The notes beneath the pieces are model-generated. The model was given only the letters and a program-made list of their open reading frames with translations. It was not told the DNA's origin and did no database searches. From contig NZ_JAINZT010000008.1 of NCBI RefSeq assembly GCF_020166515.1, positions 1 through 64,000 on the forward strand: DNA of 64,000 nt, written 5' to 3'. A program made the translations under genes and the position numbers. Within the stretch, counting starts at the first letter, position 1. Each line of letters opens with the position of its first letter. Of this stretch, positions 33,984-44,112 are shown piece after piece. Source of the stretch: Robertkochia flava. GTDB lineage: Bacteria; Bacteroidota; Bacteroidia; Flavobacteriales; Flavobacteriaceae.

Positions 33984-34460
33984 ATGGAAGTTATACAACA
34001 GCAAATACTCGATACCTGGTTGATCAACCATCGCACTAACATGATCCTGATCAATGCGCTTACAGTGGCGGATCTTGCCTTTACCACCTCAAAGCGCGGT
34101 GGAGGTACCATAGGGCATCAGCTGGCTCATATGTATAACGTGCGTTACTGGAAGCTGGAGCGGATGGATAAAACCCTGGTAAAGGATTTAACTACGATCA
34201 GGGCTGCTGACCCGAAAAGTATTTCGATGTTGATAGATTGTCATGAAACCTCTGCCGATTTGATCCATAAGGGACTGCAGAAAGGGTTGGAGCATAAAGG
34301 CGATATAAAAGGATTTAAGCGTGGGGTGGTTCCATTGCTGGGATATTTTATACATCACGAGGCACATCACAGGGGTAATATCTTACTTACCTTAAAATTA
34401 TGTGGACGGCAGATCCCGAAGGAATTGCGGTATGGACTCTGGGAGTGGAATAAGATTTAA
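33984..34460 (+). CDS. DinB-superfamily protein
   Basis: This 158-residue four-helix-bundle protein has the DinB/YfiT metal-binding pattern: a first His in GTIGHQLAHMYNVRYWK and a pair in FIHHEAHHRGNILLTLK. Members bind a divalent metal and include thiol transferases. This one has no clear substrate. It is unrelated to DNA polymerase IV despite the shared name. Confidence 0.85.
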   Translation: MEVIQQQILDTWLINHRTNMILINALTVADLAFTTSKRGGGTIGHQLAHMYNVRYWKLERMDKTLVKDLTTIRAADPKSISMLIDCHETSADLIHKGLQKGLEHKGDIKGFKRGVVPLLGYFIHHEAHHRGNILLTLKLCGRQIPKELRYGLWEWNKI

Positions 34461-34541
34461 ATAAGGCAAATAGGGCAGGGATTTATATGATCACCAGGGC
34501 TGATTGCTCAAAGTCATGGATGGAGACGTATTCTAAAGTAT

Positions 34542-34549
34542 TATATTTG
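34542..34549 (+). promoter_or_regulatory. -7 box (TATATTTG) of lipoprotein gene
   Basis: A perfect TAnnTTTG with a leader of about 50 nt before the ATG at 34603. Confidence 0.45.
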
Positions 34550-34602
34550 CCCGGAGTGATCATGGCAGCCGCTGCTCCGTGATCGAAATGTAAAGCATTC
34601 TC

Positions 34603-35169
34603 ATGAAAACAATGGGTACCTTCAGAAACATCTGCGTTTTGAAATTTTTGGTTGTGGCTGTACTTCTAACGGCATGCCGTGAGGAAGAGACGGAAACGAA
34701 TACGGAGAAAAGTACAGAAGCTCCTGTGTCGTATGCGTATTCCCCTCTCGGGCCCATAATCGAACTGCAACCCTCGGTAGAAGACAGTTTGAGAGAGTGG
34801 ACTGCTTTCTGGGAGCTTCAGGAAGAAATGGAGATCTTTCGTTCGAAAAATACCGGAGACCTGAGCTTTAACGTGGATGAGCTTATCAGGATAGAAAAGG
34901 AGTTGCTGCATGACTCTATCCCCGAAAAGGTGAAGCTTCCTGCTGTAAAAAGCCGGTCGCTGGTTTTCAGAACACTTGCCTATAAGCTGAAGGACCAGGT
35001 AGAGCACCGGATATCTGCTGCAGATATTGATTCTACACGGGTAAAAATGCTGGAATCTTACAATGCCTTCCGCTTTCATATTGCAGATGCCCTGAGAGAA
35101 AAAGTATATGAGGACTTTCTGAACAGGGATACGACGAGACCTGACAGTATTCCCCCGGTTAAGAATTAA
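34603..35169 (+). CDS. hypothetical lipoprotein, helical
   Basis: This 188-residue predicted lipoprotein has a signal peptide and lipobox (LLTAC, Cys 25), a Glu/Thr linker, and then mostly charged helices (EDSLREWTAFWELQEEMEIF, VDELIRIEKELL, RTLAYKLKDQVEHRI). I do not recognise the family. The Met4 codon at 34612 is a possible alternative start. It is alone between the DinB-like gene and the M13 peptidase. Confidence 0.75.
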   Translation: MKTMGTFRNICVLKFLVVAVLLTACREEETETNTEKSTEAPVSYAYSPLGPIIELQPSVEDSLREWTAFWELQEEMEIFRSKNTGDLSFNVDELIRIEKELLHDSIPEKVKLPAVKSRSLVFRTLAYKLKDQVEHRISAADIDSTRVKMLESYNAFRFHIADALREKVYEDFLNRDTTRPDSIPPVKN

Positions 35170-35352
35170 TTTCCAGGGATTCTTCAAAATGAAACCCTGG
35201 TCTATGCTGTTGAAAGTGTATAGATTACCGGGGTCATATGCACTCTTATAAAGTGGATCTTCCTGTATTATGTTAAGAAAGATTTAAATACCCCTCTAAA
35301 GTTTCCTTCACGCCTTATTTTTAGACAGATTTCTAAAAACTTTAATAAAATT

Positions 35353-37434
35353 ATGAAACGGAACAAATTAACGCTTTTGTCGTTATTGACAGCCGGGGCT
35401 ATCGCTTTTTCCTGTAAGTCGGAAAAGGATGATCGCATGGCTATGAATAGTGAAACTGAAGTGGTGCCCGGTCTTAACCTGTCCTATATGGATACTACGG
35501 TGGCCCCTCAGAACGATTTTTTCAATTATGTAAACGGAACCTGGTTCAGAGAAACAGAGATCCCTTCAGATCGCGCCGTATGGGGGAGTTTCAATGAGCT
35601 TCGTAAAAATACAACAGAAGATGTACTTCAGATCCTTTTAAGTGCATCCGAAGATGAGACCCTGGATATGAATACCGATCAGGGTAAGGCGGTTGCCATG
35701 TTTAAATCCATCGTGGATACCGTCTCCAGAAATGAGGCAGGAACAGCCCCAATAGAGCCATGGCTTCAAAAAATTGATGCCATTTCAAGTATTGAGGAAC
35801 TTCAGGATTACCTGATTCAAAATACACCTTCCGGAGGAAATGTATTCTTCAGTTTCGGGGTTTCAGCAGATTCCAAGAATACCACCCGAAATATTGCTTC
35901 TATCGGAACCGGAGGATTGGGTTTACCTAACCGCGACTATTACCTGGAAGAAGATGAAAGATCTGTGGAGATCAGACAGAAATATACAGATCACATCGTT
36001 AGGATGCTGGGAATGGTTGGAATGGAGGAAGAGGCTGCCCGGGCTCAGGCCGGATCGATCCTTGCTCTTGAAACCGAAATGGCACGCAATATGCTTGATA
36101 AGGTGGAGCGCAGAGACCCGAACAAGACATATAATCCAAAAGCGGTTGCAGAATTACCAACGCTTCTTAAGGGATTTAAGTGGGACACGTTTTTTACAAG
36201 CATTGGGGCAGAGGGTGTAGATACCCTTATCGTTTCTCAGCCTGATTATATCGCTTCCCTCAATGAGGTAATGCAGGAAGATCGTCTGGATGAGATCAAG
36301 GCTTTAATGCGTTGGGACCTGGTGAATTCGAATGCGGGTAACCTTTCCACTTCAATGGAAAAAGCCAATTGGGATTTCTATTCCAAAGAGCTTAATGGTG
36401 CCCAGGAGCAGTTGCCTATGAACGAACGGGCCCTTGGCGCTATCAACTGGGGACTTGGAGAGGCTCTTGGAAAACTTTATGTTTCTGAGAAATTCCCTGC
36501 AGAAGCTAAAAAGACGGCCGAGGATATGATCGCCAACGTGATCCGTGCCTATGAGATCCGTATCAACAAGCTGGACTGGATGGACGAGGAGACAAAACAG
36601 AAGGCTATTGAGAAGTTAAAAGGAATTACCGTTAAGGTGGGTTATCCCGATAAATGGAAAGACTATTCGGAGCTCACGGTAAAAGCCCCGGAAGAAGGCG
36701 GTTCTTATTTCTCGAACCGGATGGCTTTAAGGGAGTGGTCGTTCAAAGAAAATACAGCCAAGCTTAATGAACCTGTAGATCGTTCCGAATGGTTTATGGC
36801 TCCTCAGATCGTAAATGCCTATTACAATCCAAGATATAACGAGATCGTGTTTCCCGCGGCTATCCTTCAGCCACCATTCTTTAATTTCAATGCCGATGCC
36901 GCTGTGAATTACGGAGGAATTGGGGCCGTTATCGGACACGAGATCTCTCATGGTTTCGACGATAAGGGAGCGCAGTACAATGCCGAAGGAAACCTGATGA
37001 ACTGGTGGACCGAAAAGGATCTTGAGAAATTCCAGGAATTAGGAGGGCAGCTGGCAGATCAGTACAGTGCTATCGAAGTGGCTCCGGACCTGTTTATCAA
37101 CGGGAAATATACCCTTGGTGAGAATATCGGGGACCTCGGAGGGGTGAATGCTGCCTATGATGGTTTACAGCTTCATCTTCAGGAGAACGGAGATCCCGGC
37201 ATGATTGACGGGTTTACCCCTGAGGAACGTTTCTTTATGTCCTGGGCAACGGTTTGGAGAACCAAAATGCGTGACCAGGCCCTGAGAACCCGTATCCTTA
37301 CCGATACCCACTCTCCGGGAATGACCAGGGCGACACAGCCACTGAAGAATATCGATGCTTTCTACGAAGCCTTTAATGTTAAAGAAGGCGATAGTATGTA
37401 CCTCGCTCCGGAAAACCGGATTAAGATCTGGTAA
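35353..37434 (+). CDS. M13-family zinc metallopeptidase lipoprotein (PepO/neprilysin-like)
   Basis: This 693-residue exported peptidase has a signal peptide and lipobox (AFSC, Cys 21). The N-terminal domain follows the PQNDFFNYVNGTW start typical of M13. The catalytic C-terminal domain has the zinc motif HEISH (about residue 530, IGHEISHGFDDKG), the second motif ENIGDLGG, and the NAYYNPRYNEIVFPAAILQP segment that binds substrate. It would cut short peptides in the periplasm. It is monocistronic with a shared convergent terminator. Confidence 0.94.
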   Translation: MKRNKLTLLSLLTAGAIAFSCKSEKDDRMAMNSETEVVPGLNLSYMDTTVAPQNDFFNYVNGTWFRETEIPSDRAVWGSFNELRKNTTEDVLQILLSASEDETLDMNTDQGKAVAMFKSIVDTVSRNEAGTAPIEPWLQKIDAISSIEELQDYLIQNTPSGGNVFFSFGVSADSKNTTRNIASIGTGGLGLPNRDYYLEEDERSVEIRQKYTDHIVRMLGMVGMEEEAARAQAGSILALETEMARNMLDKVERRDPNKTYNPKAVAELPTLLKGFKWDTFFTSIGAEGVDTLIVSQPDYIASLNEVMQEDRLDEIKALMRWDLVNSNAGNLSTSMEKANWDFYSKELNGAQEQLPMNERALGAINWGLGEALGKLYVSEKFPAEAKKTAEDMIANVIRAYEIRINKLDWMDEETKQKAIEKLKGITVKVGYPDKWKDYSELTVKAPEEGGSYFSNRMALREWSFKENTAKLNEPVDRSEWFMAPQIVNAYYNPRYNEIVFPAAILQPPFFNFNADAAVNYGGIGAVIGHEISHGFDDKGAQYNAEGNLMNWWTEKDLEKFQELGGQLADQYSAIEVAPDLFINGKYTLGENIGDLGGVNAAYDGLQLHLQENGDPGMIDGFTPEERFFMSWATVWRTKMRDQALRTRILTDTHSPGMTRATQPLKNIDAFYEAFNVKEGDSMYLAPENRIKIW

Positions 37435-37456
37435 TCTTTTACAACACAATAACACT

Positions 37457-37490
37457 AAAAAAGGCTGTTCTTCTGAACAGCCTTTTTTTT
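37457..37490 (+). terminator. bidirectional terminator between M13 peptidase and TPR genes
   Basis: AAAAAAGGCTGTTC pairs with GAACAGCCTTTTTT. It serves the plus-strand peptidase gene and also the minus-strand TPR gene that ends at 37504. Confidence 0.9.
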
Positions 37491-37503
37491 GGTTTTTACC
37501 GGA

Positions 37504-38232
37504 TTAGTTTTTGGTATCCTGTTTCTGTTTTTCTTCAGCCGACGCTGCGTTCTGTGCCTGCTTTTGTTTGAGCAGGATCTCCTTGATCTGCTTGGCTATG
37601 TTAAAATTGGGGGCCATGACGATGGCCTCGTCGATCAGCCTGATCGCCTCGTCCATATTGGTCTTATCTTCATTGTAAAGAAATAGTCCCTCCTGATATT
37701 TGAAGGCCGCTTTGAGCGGTACCTGGTATGGCGGGTTGGCTTCGTAGAACGGCAGCATCTGTTCGTCTTTGGTGTTTTCCAGCCCATAATTAATATAGGT
37801 TTTGGCTTCCACGGTTTTTCCGATCTGCAGGTTGAGGTCTGCCAGTTCATAGGCCAGGTATACGTCGGGGTTGCGCCCAAACATAATGTCAAACTGCTGT
37901 ACGGCCAGTTGCGGCTGGTTGAGCGATTTAAGGGAGATCGCCTTAACCTCTACAGCCAGGTCAGAAGCCTCAGCGTCCTTTTCTGTACCCAGGACGTTAA
38001 TGGCCTGTACGTATTGCTTGGAATTGGCATAGAAGTACGCCAGGGTGTCTCTGCGTTCCGGGCTCGGGCTTAAAACGTTGAGGTGGGTAAGGGCGTCGAT
38101 AACTCCCCTTACATCTCCCTGTGCTTTCATTTGCTGGTAAAACGCTTCATAATGTGAGACGAGCTGTGGGTTGCTCTGAGCATAGCTGCCTGCCGATAGC
38201 ATAAACAGGCCTATTAGTGCGATCTTTTTCAT
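37504..38232 (-). CDS. exported TPR-like protein
   Basis: This 242-residue protein has a signal peptide (cleavage near GSYAQ, residue 19) and helical repeats in the TPR style (RRDTLAYFYANSKQYVQAI, VYLAYELADLNLQIGKTVEA, EAIRLIDEAIVMAPN) with a Gln/Lys-rich tail. It is a likely periplasmic scaffold with no known partner. It is monocistronic. Confidence 0.82.
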   Translation of the reverse strand: MKKIALIGLFMLSAGSYAQSNPQLVSHYEAFYQQMKAQGDVRGVIDALTHLNVLSPSPERRDTLAYFYANSKQYVQAINVLGTEKDAEASDLAVEVKAISLKSLNQPQLAVQQFDIMFGRNPDVYLAYELADLNLQIGKTVEAKTYINYGLENTKDEQMLPFYEANPPYQVPLKAAFKYQEGLFLYNEDKTNMDEAIRLIDEAIVMAPNFNIAKQIKEILLKQKQAQNAASAEEKQKQDTKN

Positions 38233-38337
38233 GATTTAAAGTTTGATTCTTGCTTTGTTTTTTGCAGAAAGCCAAATCTATTAAAATAATTCTATTAACC
38301 TCATAAAGTTTTTCTAAGACCTGAAAGCAGCAGTCTT

Positions 38338-39162
38338 TTATACTTTCAAATCCGGGAATTGGTAGTTATAGCTGAGTAATTCTGTGGTATAGGCTGCATC
38401 TATCACCTTGCCGGTGTAACGGGAAGAGGGTCTTTTAAAATAAGGCGGGTCGATGTTGAACCGGTCAGCCATCTCAGGATAATACTCCTGTTTTTCCGGG
38501 TGGTGGGGGGCAACCCCGTGCAAGGTTTTTCCCCATTGTTCTTTGGCGATTATGGCCTTTAGGATCCCGATGACATCGTCCCTGTGGATGAGGTTGATCC
38601 GGTCGGAACCACCCTTAAGGTTGCTTTTTCCGGAAAGGTAGTGAACCGGGTGCCTGTCGGGCCCAATTAATCCCCCGAGTCGCAACACAGTATTGGCTCC
38701 CGGGTTTTGATCGAGAATGAGTTGTTCTGCCTGCAGCATTTGTTTCCCGGGTGGAGAATCCGGTAAAAAAATGGAGTGTTCATCGAAGACGTCATCTTCA
38801 TCCGGAAAGACCGAAGTGGAGCTTACAATCAGGGTGTGTTTCACCCCAAAGCCATTCAAGGCAGTTACTACGGGCTGCAGAACCGCACAAAAATCCCTGG
38901 AGGGGTCTTTCCTTAGTCCCGGCGGAATATCAATGATCAGGATGTCTGAACCCTTCAGGAAGTCTTCCAAAGGCCCTTTGAATGTATTTTCCTGTAGTTC
39001 GATCAGGAAAGGATCAATCCCCTGCTCCTTTAATGCAGTTATTTTAGAAGGACTTGTGGTACTGCCTTTAACCCCGATGCCTTCTTCGGTCAGTTCCCGG
39101 GCGAGTGCCTGGCCAAGCCACCCGCATCCCAGTATACTTAGTTGAAGATGTTTTTGAGTCAC
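38338..39162 (-). CDS. NAD(P)-binding epimerase/SDR-like protein (YeeZ type)
   Basis: This 274-residue protein has an N-terminal Rossmann loop (LSILGCGWLGQALARE) and the pattern of extended SDR/YeeZ proteins: LIIDIPPGLRK, HTLIVSSTSVFPDE, and TVLRLGGLIGP. The substrate is unknown. It starts with GTG (39162) and has no ATG nearby in frame that keeps the Rossmann strand. It is alone on the minus strand. Confidence 0.82.
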   Translation of the reverse strand: MTQKHLQLSILGCGWLGQALARELTEEGIGVKGSTTSPSKITALKEQGIDPFLIELQENTFKGPLEDFLKGSDILIIDIPPGLRKDPSRDFCAVLQPVVTALNGFGVKHTLIVSSTSVFPDEDDVFDEHSIFLPDSPPGKQMLQAEQLILDQNPGANTVLRLGGLIGPDRHPVHYLSGKSNLKGGSDRINLIHRDDVIGILKAIIAKEQWGKTLHGVAPHHPEKQEYYPEMADRFNIDPPYFKRPSSRYTGKVIDAAYTTELLSYNYQFPDLKV

Positions 39163-39444
39163 AATCGAATGATGGATTTAACGCGAATTTGCATTTCGAT
39201 AGCAAAGTCAATTATTAATTCTGATGATGATTAACTGGTTGGTGTGCTCCGGGATTTATTGGTCCGGAAGTATTGTGTTTAAAGATACATGCTAATATTT
39301 AGCCCTTAAAATTAATGATCCTTTAAAATAGTGTGTGAAAAATGATAATTTTTGAATATATTAAGGTTGTGATTTCCAGGGTGTTATTTTTCCGGGGGAA
39401 TGCGAGGTATAGAAAAGACCAAAACCAGTTAATACATTTTCGAT

Positions 39445-39912
39445 ATGGGGATTAAGAGTTATCAGGGACCAAGAGCAGAACTAAAGAATGAGTTTAAAGC
39501 ACCTATTCTTGTAGAGGATTATATGACCAAGAATCTGATCACCTTTCATCCGGATCAGTCTATCTTAGAGGTTATGGAGCTATTAATACGGTACAGGATC
39601 TCCGGGGGACCTGTATGTAATGACGATGGAGACCTTGTGGGGATCATCTCCGAGGCAGATTGTATGAAGGAGATCTCAGAAAGCCGATATTTTAATATGC
39701 CTATTCTGGATAAGCGGGTGTCGCATTTCATGTCTACAGAGGTAGAGACCATAGGGAATAATGAGAGTATTTTTGATGCGGCCTCCAGGTTTAACAAAAC
39801 CAACAGAAGACGCTTTCCCGTACTGGAGCACGGCAGATTGGTAGGACAGATAAGTCGTAAAGATGTTCTTGCTGCAGCTTTGAAAATAAAGGCGTTCAGC
39901 TGGCGACATTAA
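39445..39912 (+). CDS. CBS-domain pair protein
   Basis: This 155-residue protein consists of two CBS domains (about 22-82 and 88-150): DYMTKNLITFHPDQSILEVM and ... SHFMSTEVETIGNNESIFDA, each followed by the strand-helix that closes the adenosyl-binding pocket. It probably senses AMP, ATP or SAM, with no effector domain attached. Its last 4 nt (TTAA) overlap the stop of the convergent zinc-ribbon gene. Confidence 0.9.
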   Translation: MGIKSYQGPRAELKNEFKAPILVEDYMTKNLITFHPDQSILEVMELLIRYRISGGPVCNDDGDLVGIISEADCMKEISESRYFNMPILDKRVSHFMSTEVETIGNNESIFDAASRFNKTNRRRFPVLEHGRLVGQISRKDVLAAALKIKAFSWRH

Positions 39913-40259
39913 ACGGATTTCTTCACGAGCATATACATATCATTTTCCAGGGGTAAATACCCAAGATCGTAAACAAAATAGTAAGTGCTCCCTTTTTGGG
40001 TGGTGTATACCCGCGTTATACATTCAAAATCAAATCCCTCATTTAGTAATTTAGACCTTGTGATCCTGGCCTTCCCATCGGGGTTCAGGGTTCTTAGAAT
40101 CCGGTAATTTCTGCGCAACCGGTTGTTTACTGTGCGTACCAGGTTGTTGCTGTCTTTGTTTCGCTTATTGTTATAGGCATTTCTGCAATAGTCATTACAG
40201 TATTTCTTATCCGAACGACCGAGGAGTTTCTCCCCGCATTCTATACATACCTTACCCAT
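39909..40259 (-). CDS. zinc-ribbon hypothetical protein
   Basis: This 116-residue protein begins with a zinc ribbon (C5, C8, C21, C25: VCIECG...KKYCNDYCRNAY) and continues with a basic region (RTVNNRLRRNYRIL) and a beta-rich C-terminal half that ends in ENDMYMLVKKSV. It may bind nucleic acid. It starts 11 nt after the BNR gene stop, so it may ride on that transcript, and converges on the CBS gene. Confidence 0.78.
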   Translation of the reverse strand: MGKVCIECGEKLLGRSDKKYCNDYCRNAYNNKRNKDSNNLVRTVNNRLRRNYRILRTLNPDGKARITRSKLLNEGFDFECITRVYTTQKGSTYYFVYDLGYLPLENDMYMLVKKSV

Positions 40260-40270
40260 GGATCCAAACT

Positions 40271-43200
40271 TTAATCATTCATTATAATGGCAGGAACCTC
40301 GTAACTCCTGTACATGGCGTTAAACTTTTCGAACTCACTGCCTGAGATTTTTTCCTGCTGTTGTTTAAGGGCGGTCCATTGGGTTTTGAGGTCTTCCAGT
40401 CTGGCTTTTGCTCCGGCAGTGATCCGGGGATCATTTCCGGCCACATAGGATTTGAGATGCATCAGCTCGGCGTTCAGTTTGTTGTCGAAGTTAATTACGT
40501 CCTGGAAGGTTTTCTGTCGGGGCTGAATAAGATGTTCTTCCCATGCTTCGATAGCCAGAATAAGAGAGTCTGTTTTTTCGGCAAGGGGCTCGTATGCTTC
40601 ATTGCTACTCATTCGCGTCTTATAGGTCTCAAGCTGACCTTTGGCGTCACGCATTTTATTTACTGAAAGGTGGATGTCGGTAACAAGAGAGTCGACCTCA
40701 TTTAAAAAAGCTTCCTGGTCGGTGTAATCCTGCGTGGTGGCAACGATATTCGGGTTGGCAAGTACACTCACTGTGGTTTCCGAGAGTTGATCTCCTGAAC
40801 GTAACCGAAGGGTATATTCCCCTGGAATTATGCGGTTTCCGGTATAATCTCCAAGTACAAAAACATCCTTCACAGCGGGAATGGACGTTTTCCTGAAATC
40901 CCAGGTGAAGCGGTTAAAACCAATCGATGAGGTAAGCACTTCCGGCTTGGAAGGTCCACCAGGCCAGGATTTGAAATCCTCCGTTTCCTGGTTGGTATAC
41001 TGCCTGATCACCTTCCCTCTTGAATTAAGGACCTCAAGGGAAAGCGGGATCGTATCAAGGCCTTTGGGGATGTAATAATCGAACGTTACACCCGATCTGG
41101 GATTCTGGCCCAGGCCAGGAGTGAATTTTTTCTCATAACCACCTTCATACAGGTAGGTATCCTTAGGGTGGTAGATGGTTAGTTCATCCGGTGCCCGCAG
41201 CAGTTATTGTTGCAGGGGGCTCAGGTCATCCAGGATCCAGAAGGATCTTCCTGCAGTTGCTGCCACCAGGTCATTTTGTCTTATAGTGAGGTCGTTGATG
41301 GGGACCACCGGAAGATTGAGCTGAAGTTTTTTCCATTCGCCTCCTCCGTTCACAGAGACGTATAGGCCGGTTTCTGTACCCGCATAGAGCAGGTTTTTTA
41401 CTTTAGGGTCTTCCCTTACCACTCTCACGAATGTATGAGGTGCATCGATTCCGTTGGTTATGCGCTTCCAGGAGCGACCGTTATTGGTGGTTTTATAAAT
41501 ATAAGGTGAGAGGTCATTCCTTTTGTATCGCATGACCGTGATGTAAATGGTAGCCGGATCATGAGGGGAGACTTCTATACTGTTTATGATCCCGTTCTCC
41601 AGGGCAGCCGGTGTTACTTTGGTCCAGTCCCTGCCTTCATTTTCTGTCTTGTATACCAGGCCGTCATCAGTTCCTGCCCAAAGTATTCCCGGGCCATGAG
41701 GTGACTCGGCCAGGTAGGTGATGGTGTTGTAGTTCTCGCCTCCCGCGCCTTCGTTGGTGAAGGGAGTTCCCCCAGGACCTTGTTTATCTTTTTCATTTTT
41801 GGTGAGATCACCGCTGATCACCTCCCAGGAAAGCCCCTGATCGGTGGTTTTGAAAACTACATTCCCCGCGTGATAAATCGTGTTTTCGTGATGTTGTGAG
41901 TAGATAATGGGCGCATTCCAATTGTAGCGGTATCTCATGTCCTTAGGCTCTTTTCCCAGTCCCATTTCCGGGTAGGCCTTGACCTCCTTGATCGTGTTGT
42001 TCGCAACCTGGTAACTCTCTATAATACCTTGATAACACCCTCCGAAGATCATATCAGGCACTTCGGGGTTAAAGGCCAGGAAGGCACTCTCACAACCGGC
42101 TACCGAATACCAGTCTTTCCAGTCAATTCCATTATCATCGGTGCGGCTTGCAATGGAAATAGCACTATTGTCCTGCTGTCCGCCGTATACCCTGTAAGGT
42201 ACCTGGTTGTCTGTAATAACCCTGTAGAACTGTGCTGTTGGCTGATTGCTTTGCGCTGACCAGGTTTTGCCCCCGTTCATACTGATATTTGCACCCCCGT
42301 CATTGGCATTGATCATGATCTGCGAATTGGATGGATTGATCCATAGGTCGTGATTGTCGCCATGGGGAGTAGGAACAGGAGTAAAGGTTTTTCCTCCATC
42401 GATGGATTTCAGCATGGGGGCATTCAGAACATATACCGTGTTTTCGTCAGATGGATCGGCAAAGATCTCCATATAATACCAGGAGCGGGCGATATTGATA
42501 CGGTCTTTATTGATCTGTTTCCAGGTTTTTCCGGCATCGTCAGAGCGGTATACTCCCCCTTGGTTTCCTTCTGCCTCAATGACAGTCCACACCCGATCGG
42601 GATTGGCAGCAGAAACTGTGATCCCGGATTTACCCATGGCCTCAGGGAGCCCTTCCTTAAGTTGTTCCCAGGTTAGGCCGCTATCTGTGGATTTGTATAA
42701 TCCCGAATGCTCTCCGCCTGACTCCATGACCCACGGATAACGCCTGTGCTGCCACATAGAGGCATAGAGGATCCTGGGATTGGAAGGGTCCATTGCCAGG
42801 GAGGAAGCTCCTGTAGTTTCGTGAAAATATAATTGCTTTTGCCAGGAGGCACCTCCATCTGCTGACTTGTAAATCCCGCGATCCCCCGAAGGCCCGTATT
42901 GCGATCCCTGAACGGCCACGTAAACCGTTTCAGGATCATCAGGGGCTACGATAATGTCTGAGATATGCCGGCTTTCTTCCAGTCCGATATGGGTCCATGT
43001 CTTACCGGCATCCAGGGATTTGTATACGCCGTCCCCGCTGGAGGTCATTACTCCTCGTACCGCATGCTCCCCCATCCCGGCGTAGATCACATTGGGGTCG
43101 GAGGGTGCCACGGCAATAGCACCCACGGTTCCCGTTTTAAGGAAACCGTCAGAAATGTTGTGCCAGGAAATTCCGGCATCGGTGGTCTTCCAGATCCCTC

Positions 43201-43408
43201 CTCCGGTTGTGCCCATATAATAGGTTAACGGATCACCTGCTACTCCTGTACAGGCAACACTCCTACCTCCGCGAAACGGACCAATATTTCTCCATTTTAG
43301 TTGATGGAATCCGTTTGGATCTTCATTATTTTCAACCGTTTGGGAGTTTACAGAAGAGTGGCCGGCCAGGAACAGGACCGCCCAGAAGAAGAAAATAAAT
43401 CGCTTCAT
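40271..43408 (-). pseudogene. BNR/sortilin-like exported protein, interrupted by one in-frame TAA
   Basis: The first frame (43408-41204, 734 residues) has a signal peptide (cleavage near SSVNSQ) and many Asp-box/BNR blades (SxDxGxTW, e.g. [18 protein letters not shown]) as in sortilin/VPS10 and glycosyl-hydrolase-like beta-propellers. It stops with TAA at 41204-41206 right after [13 protein letters not shown]. Reading on in the same frame without any shift gives LLRAPDELTIYHPKDTYLY and then the C-terminal domain to 40271. Relatives are about 1,050 residues, which fits 734 plus 310. The gene is probably broken by a nonsense change, unless the stop is read through or is a sequencing error. Confidence 0.85.
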
Positions 43409-43520
43409 AGCAGTGTATTTAGGAGTGTTATAGTATCATCAATAGCGCGTCACTGTGCCCTGCTTACTGGGAACAGTACATGGGCCAACACATCCATTTC
43501 TTCTTTCGGGTTGCAGAATA

Positions 43521-44078
43521 TCAGGGTTCCACGCTTCCCCAGTTTTCGCCTGATTTAATCCGGTAGAGCTGCATTTCTGAGATCCCGAATTGCTTGGCGA
43601 TCATCTTCATTCTGGTTTTTCGGTTGGGGTCGTTGATCTTTCTTTTGATCAGCTTTACCTTAGCTTCGGTAAGCTTGGCATAACTGCGTTGGGTCTTTTT
43701 CTTTTCCTTGGCCCTGATTACTCTTGGGTTCTTACTGTTGTGAAGGGTAAGTTCACTTCGGGTAGCCCAGGCAAGGTTGTCAGACGTGTTGTTCAGCTTG
43801 TCATAATCGAGGTGAATAACGAACTTTTTCTCCTCTTCATTTTCCAGGAACAACTCGGCAACAGCCCTGTGGATGTATACCAGGTCGTTCTTCTTGTTTT
43901 TTCTGATGGCTGTTATTACTGCATAGCCACCCACTTTTCCGGGCTCGAGCAGTTTGCCTTCCAGGTGATGTTTGAAACTGATCACCCGACCATAGTTTGA
44001 GATTTTGTAGCGTTCGTTTTCTCTCCAATAATCACGTTGGAGGTCTTTCCAGACCTCGTTCTTTAAATTTATAATCAT
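43521..44078 (-). CDS. NUMOD4/HNH-like DNA-binding protein
   Basis: This 185-residue protein has an N-terminal NUMOD4 motif (VWKDL...YKISNYGRVIS), an HNH_3-like segment (VIHLDYDKLNNTSDNLAWAT) and a C-terminal helix-turn-helix (MIAKQFGISEMQLYRIKSG). NUMOD4 plus HNH combinations are typical of homing endonucleases, but the His and Asn pattern here is only partly conserved and no intron or intein is nearby, so it may be a DNA-binding or domesticated protein. It is alone on the minus strand. Confidence 0.75.
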   Translation of the reverse strand: MIINLKNEVWKDLQRDYWRENERYKISNYGRVISFKHHLEGKLLEPGKVGGYAVITAIRKNKKNDLVYIHRAVAELFLENEEEKKFVIHLDYDKLNNTSDNLAWATRSELTLHNSKNPRVIRAKEKKKTQRSYAKLTEAKVKLIKRKINDPNRKTRMKMIAKQFGISEMQLYRIKSGENWGSVEP

Positions 44079-44112
44079 TTTCAGTGTTTGAGGGAACGCG
44101 TAAATATACTAC

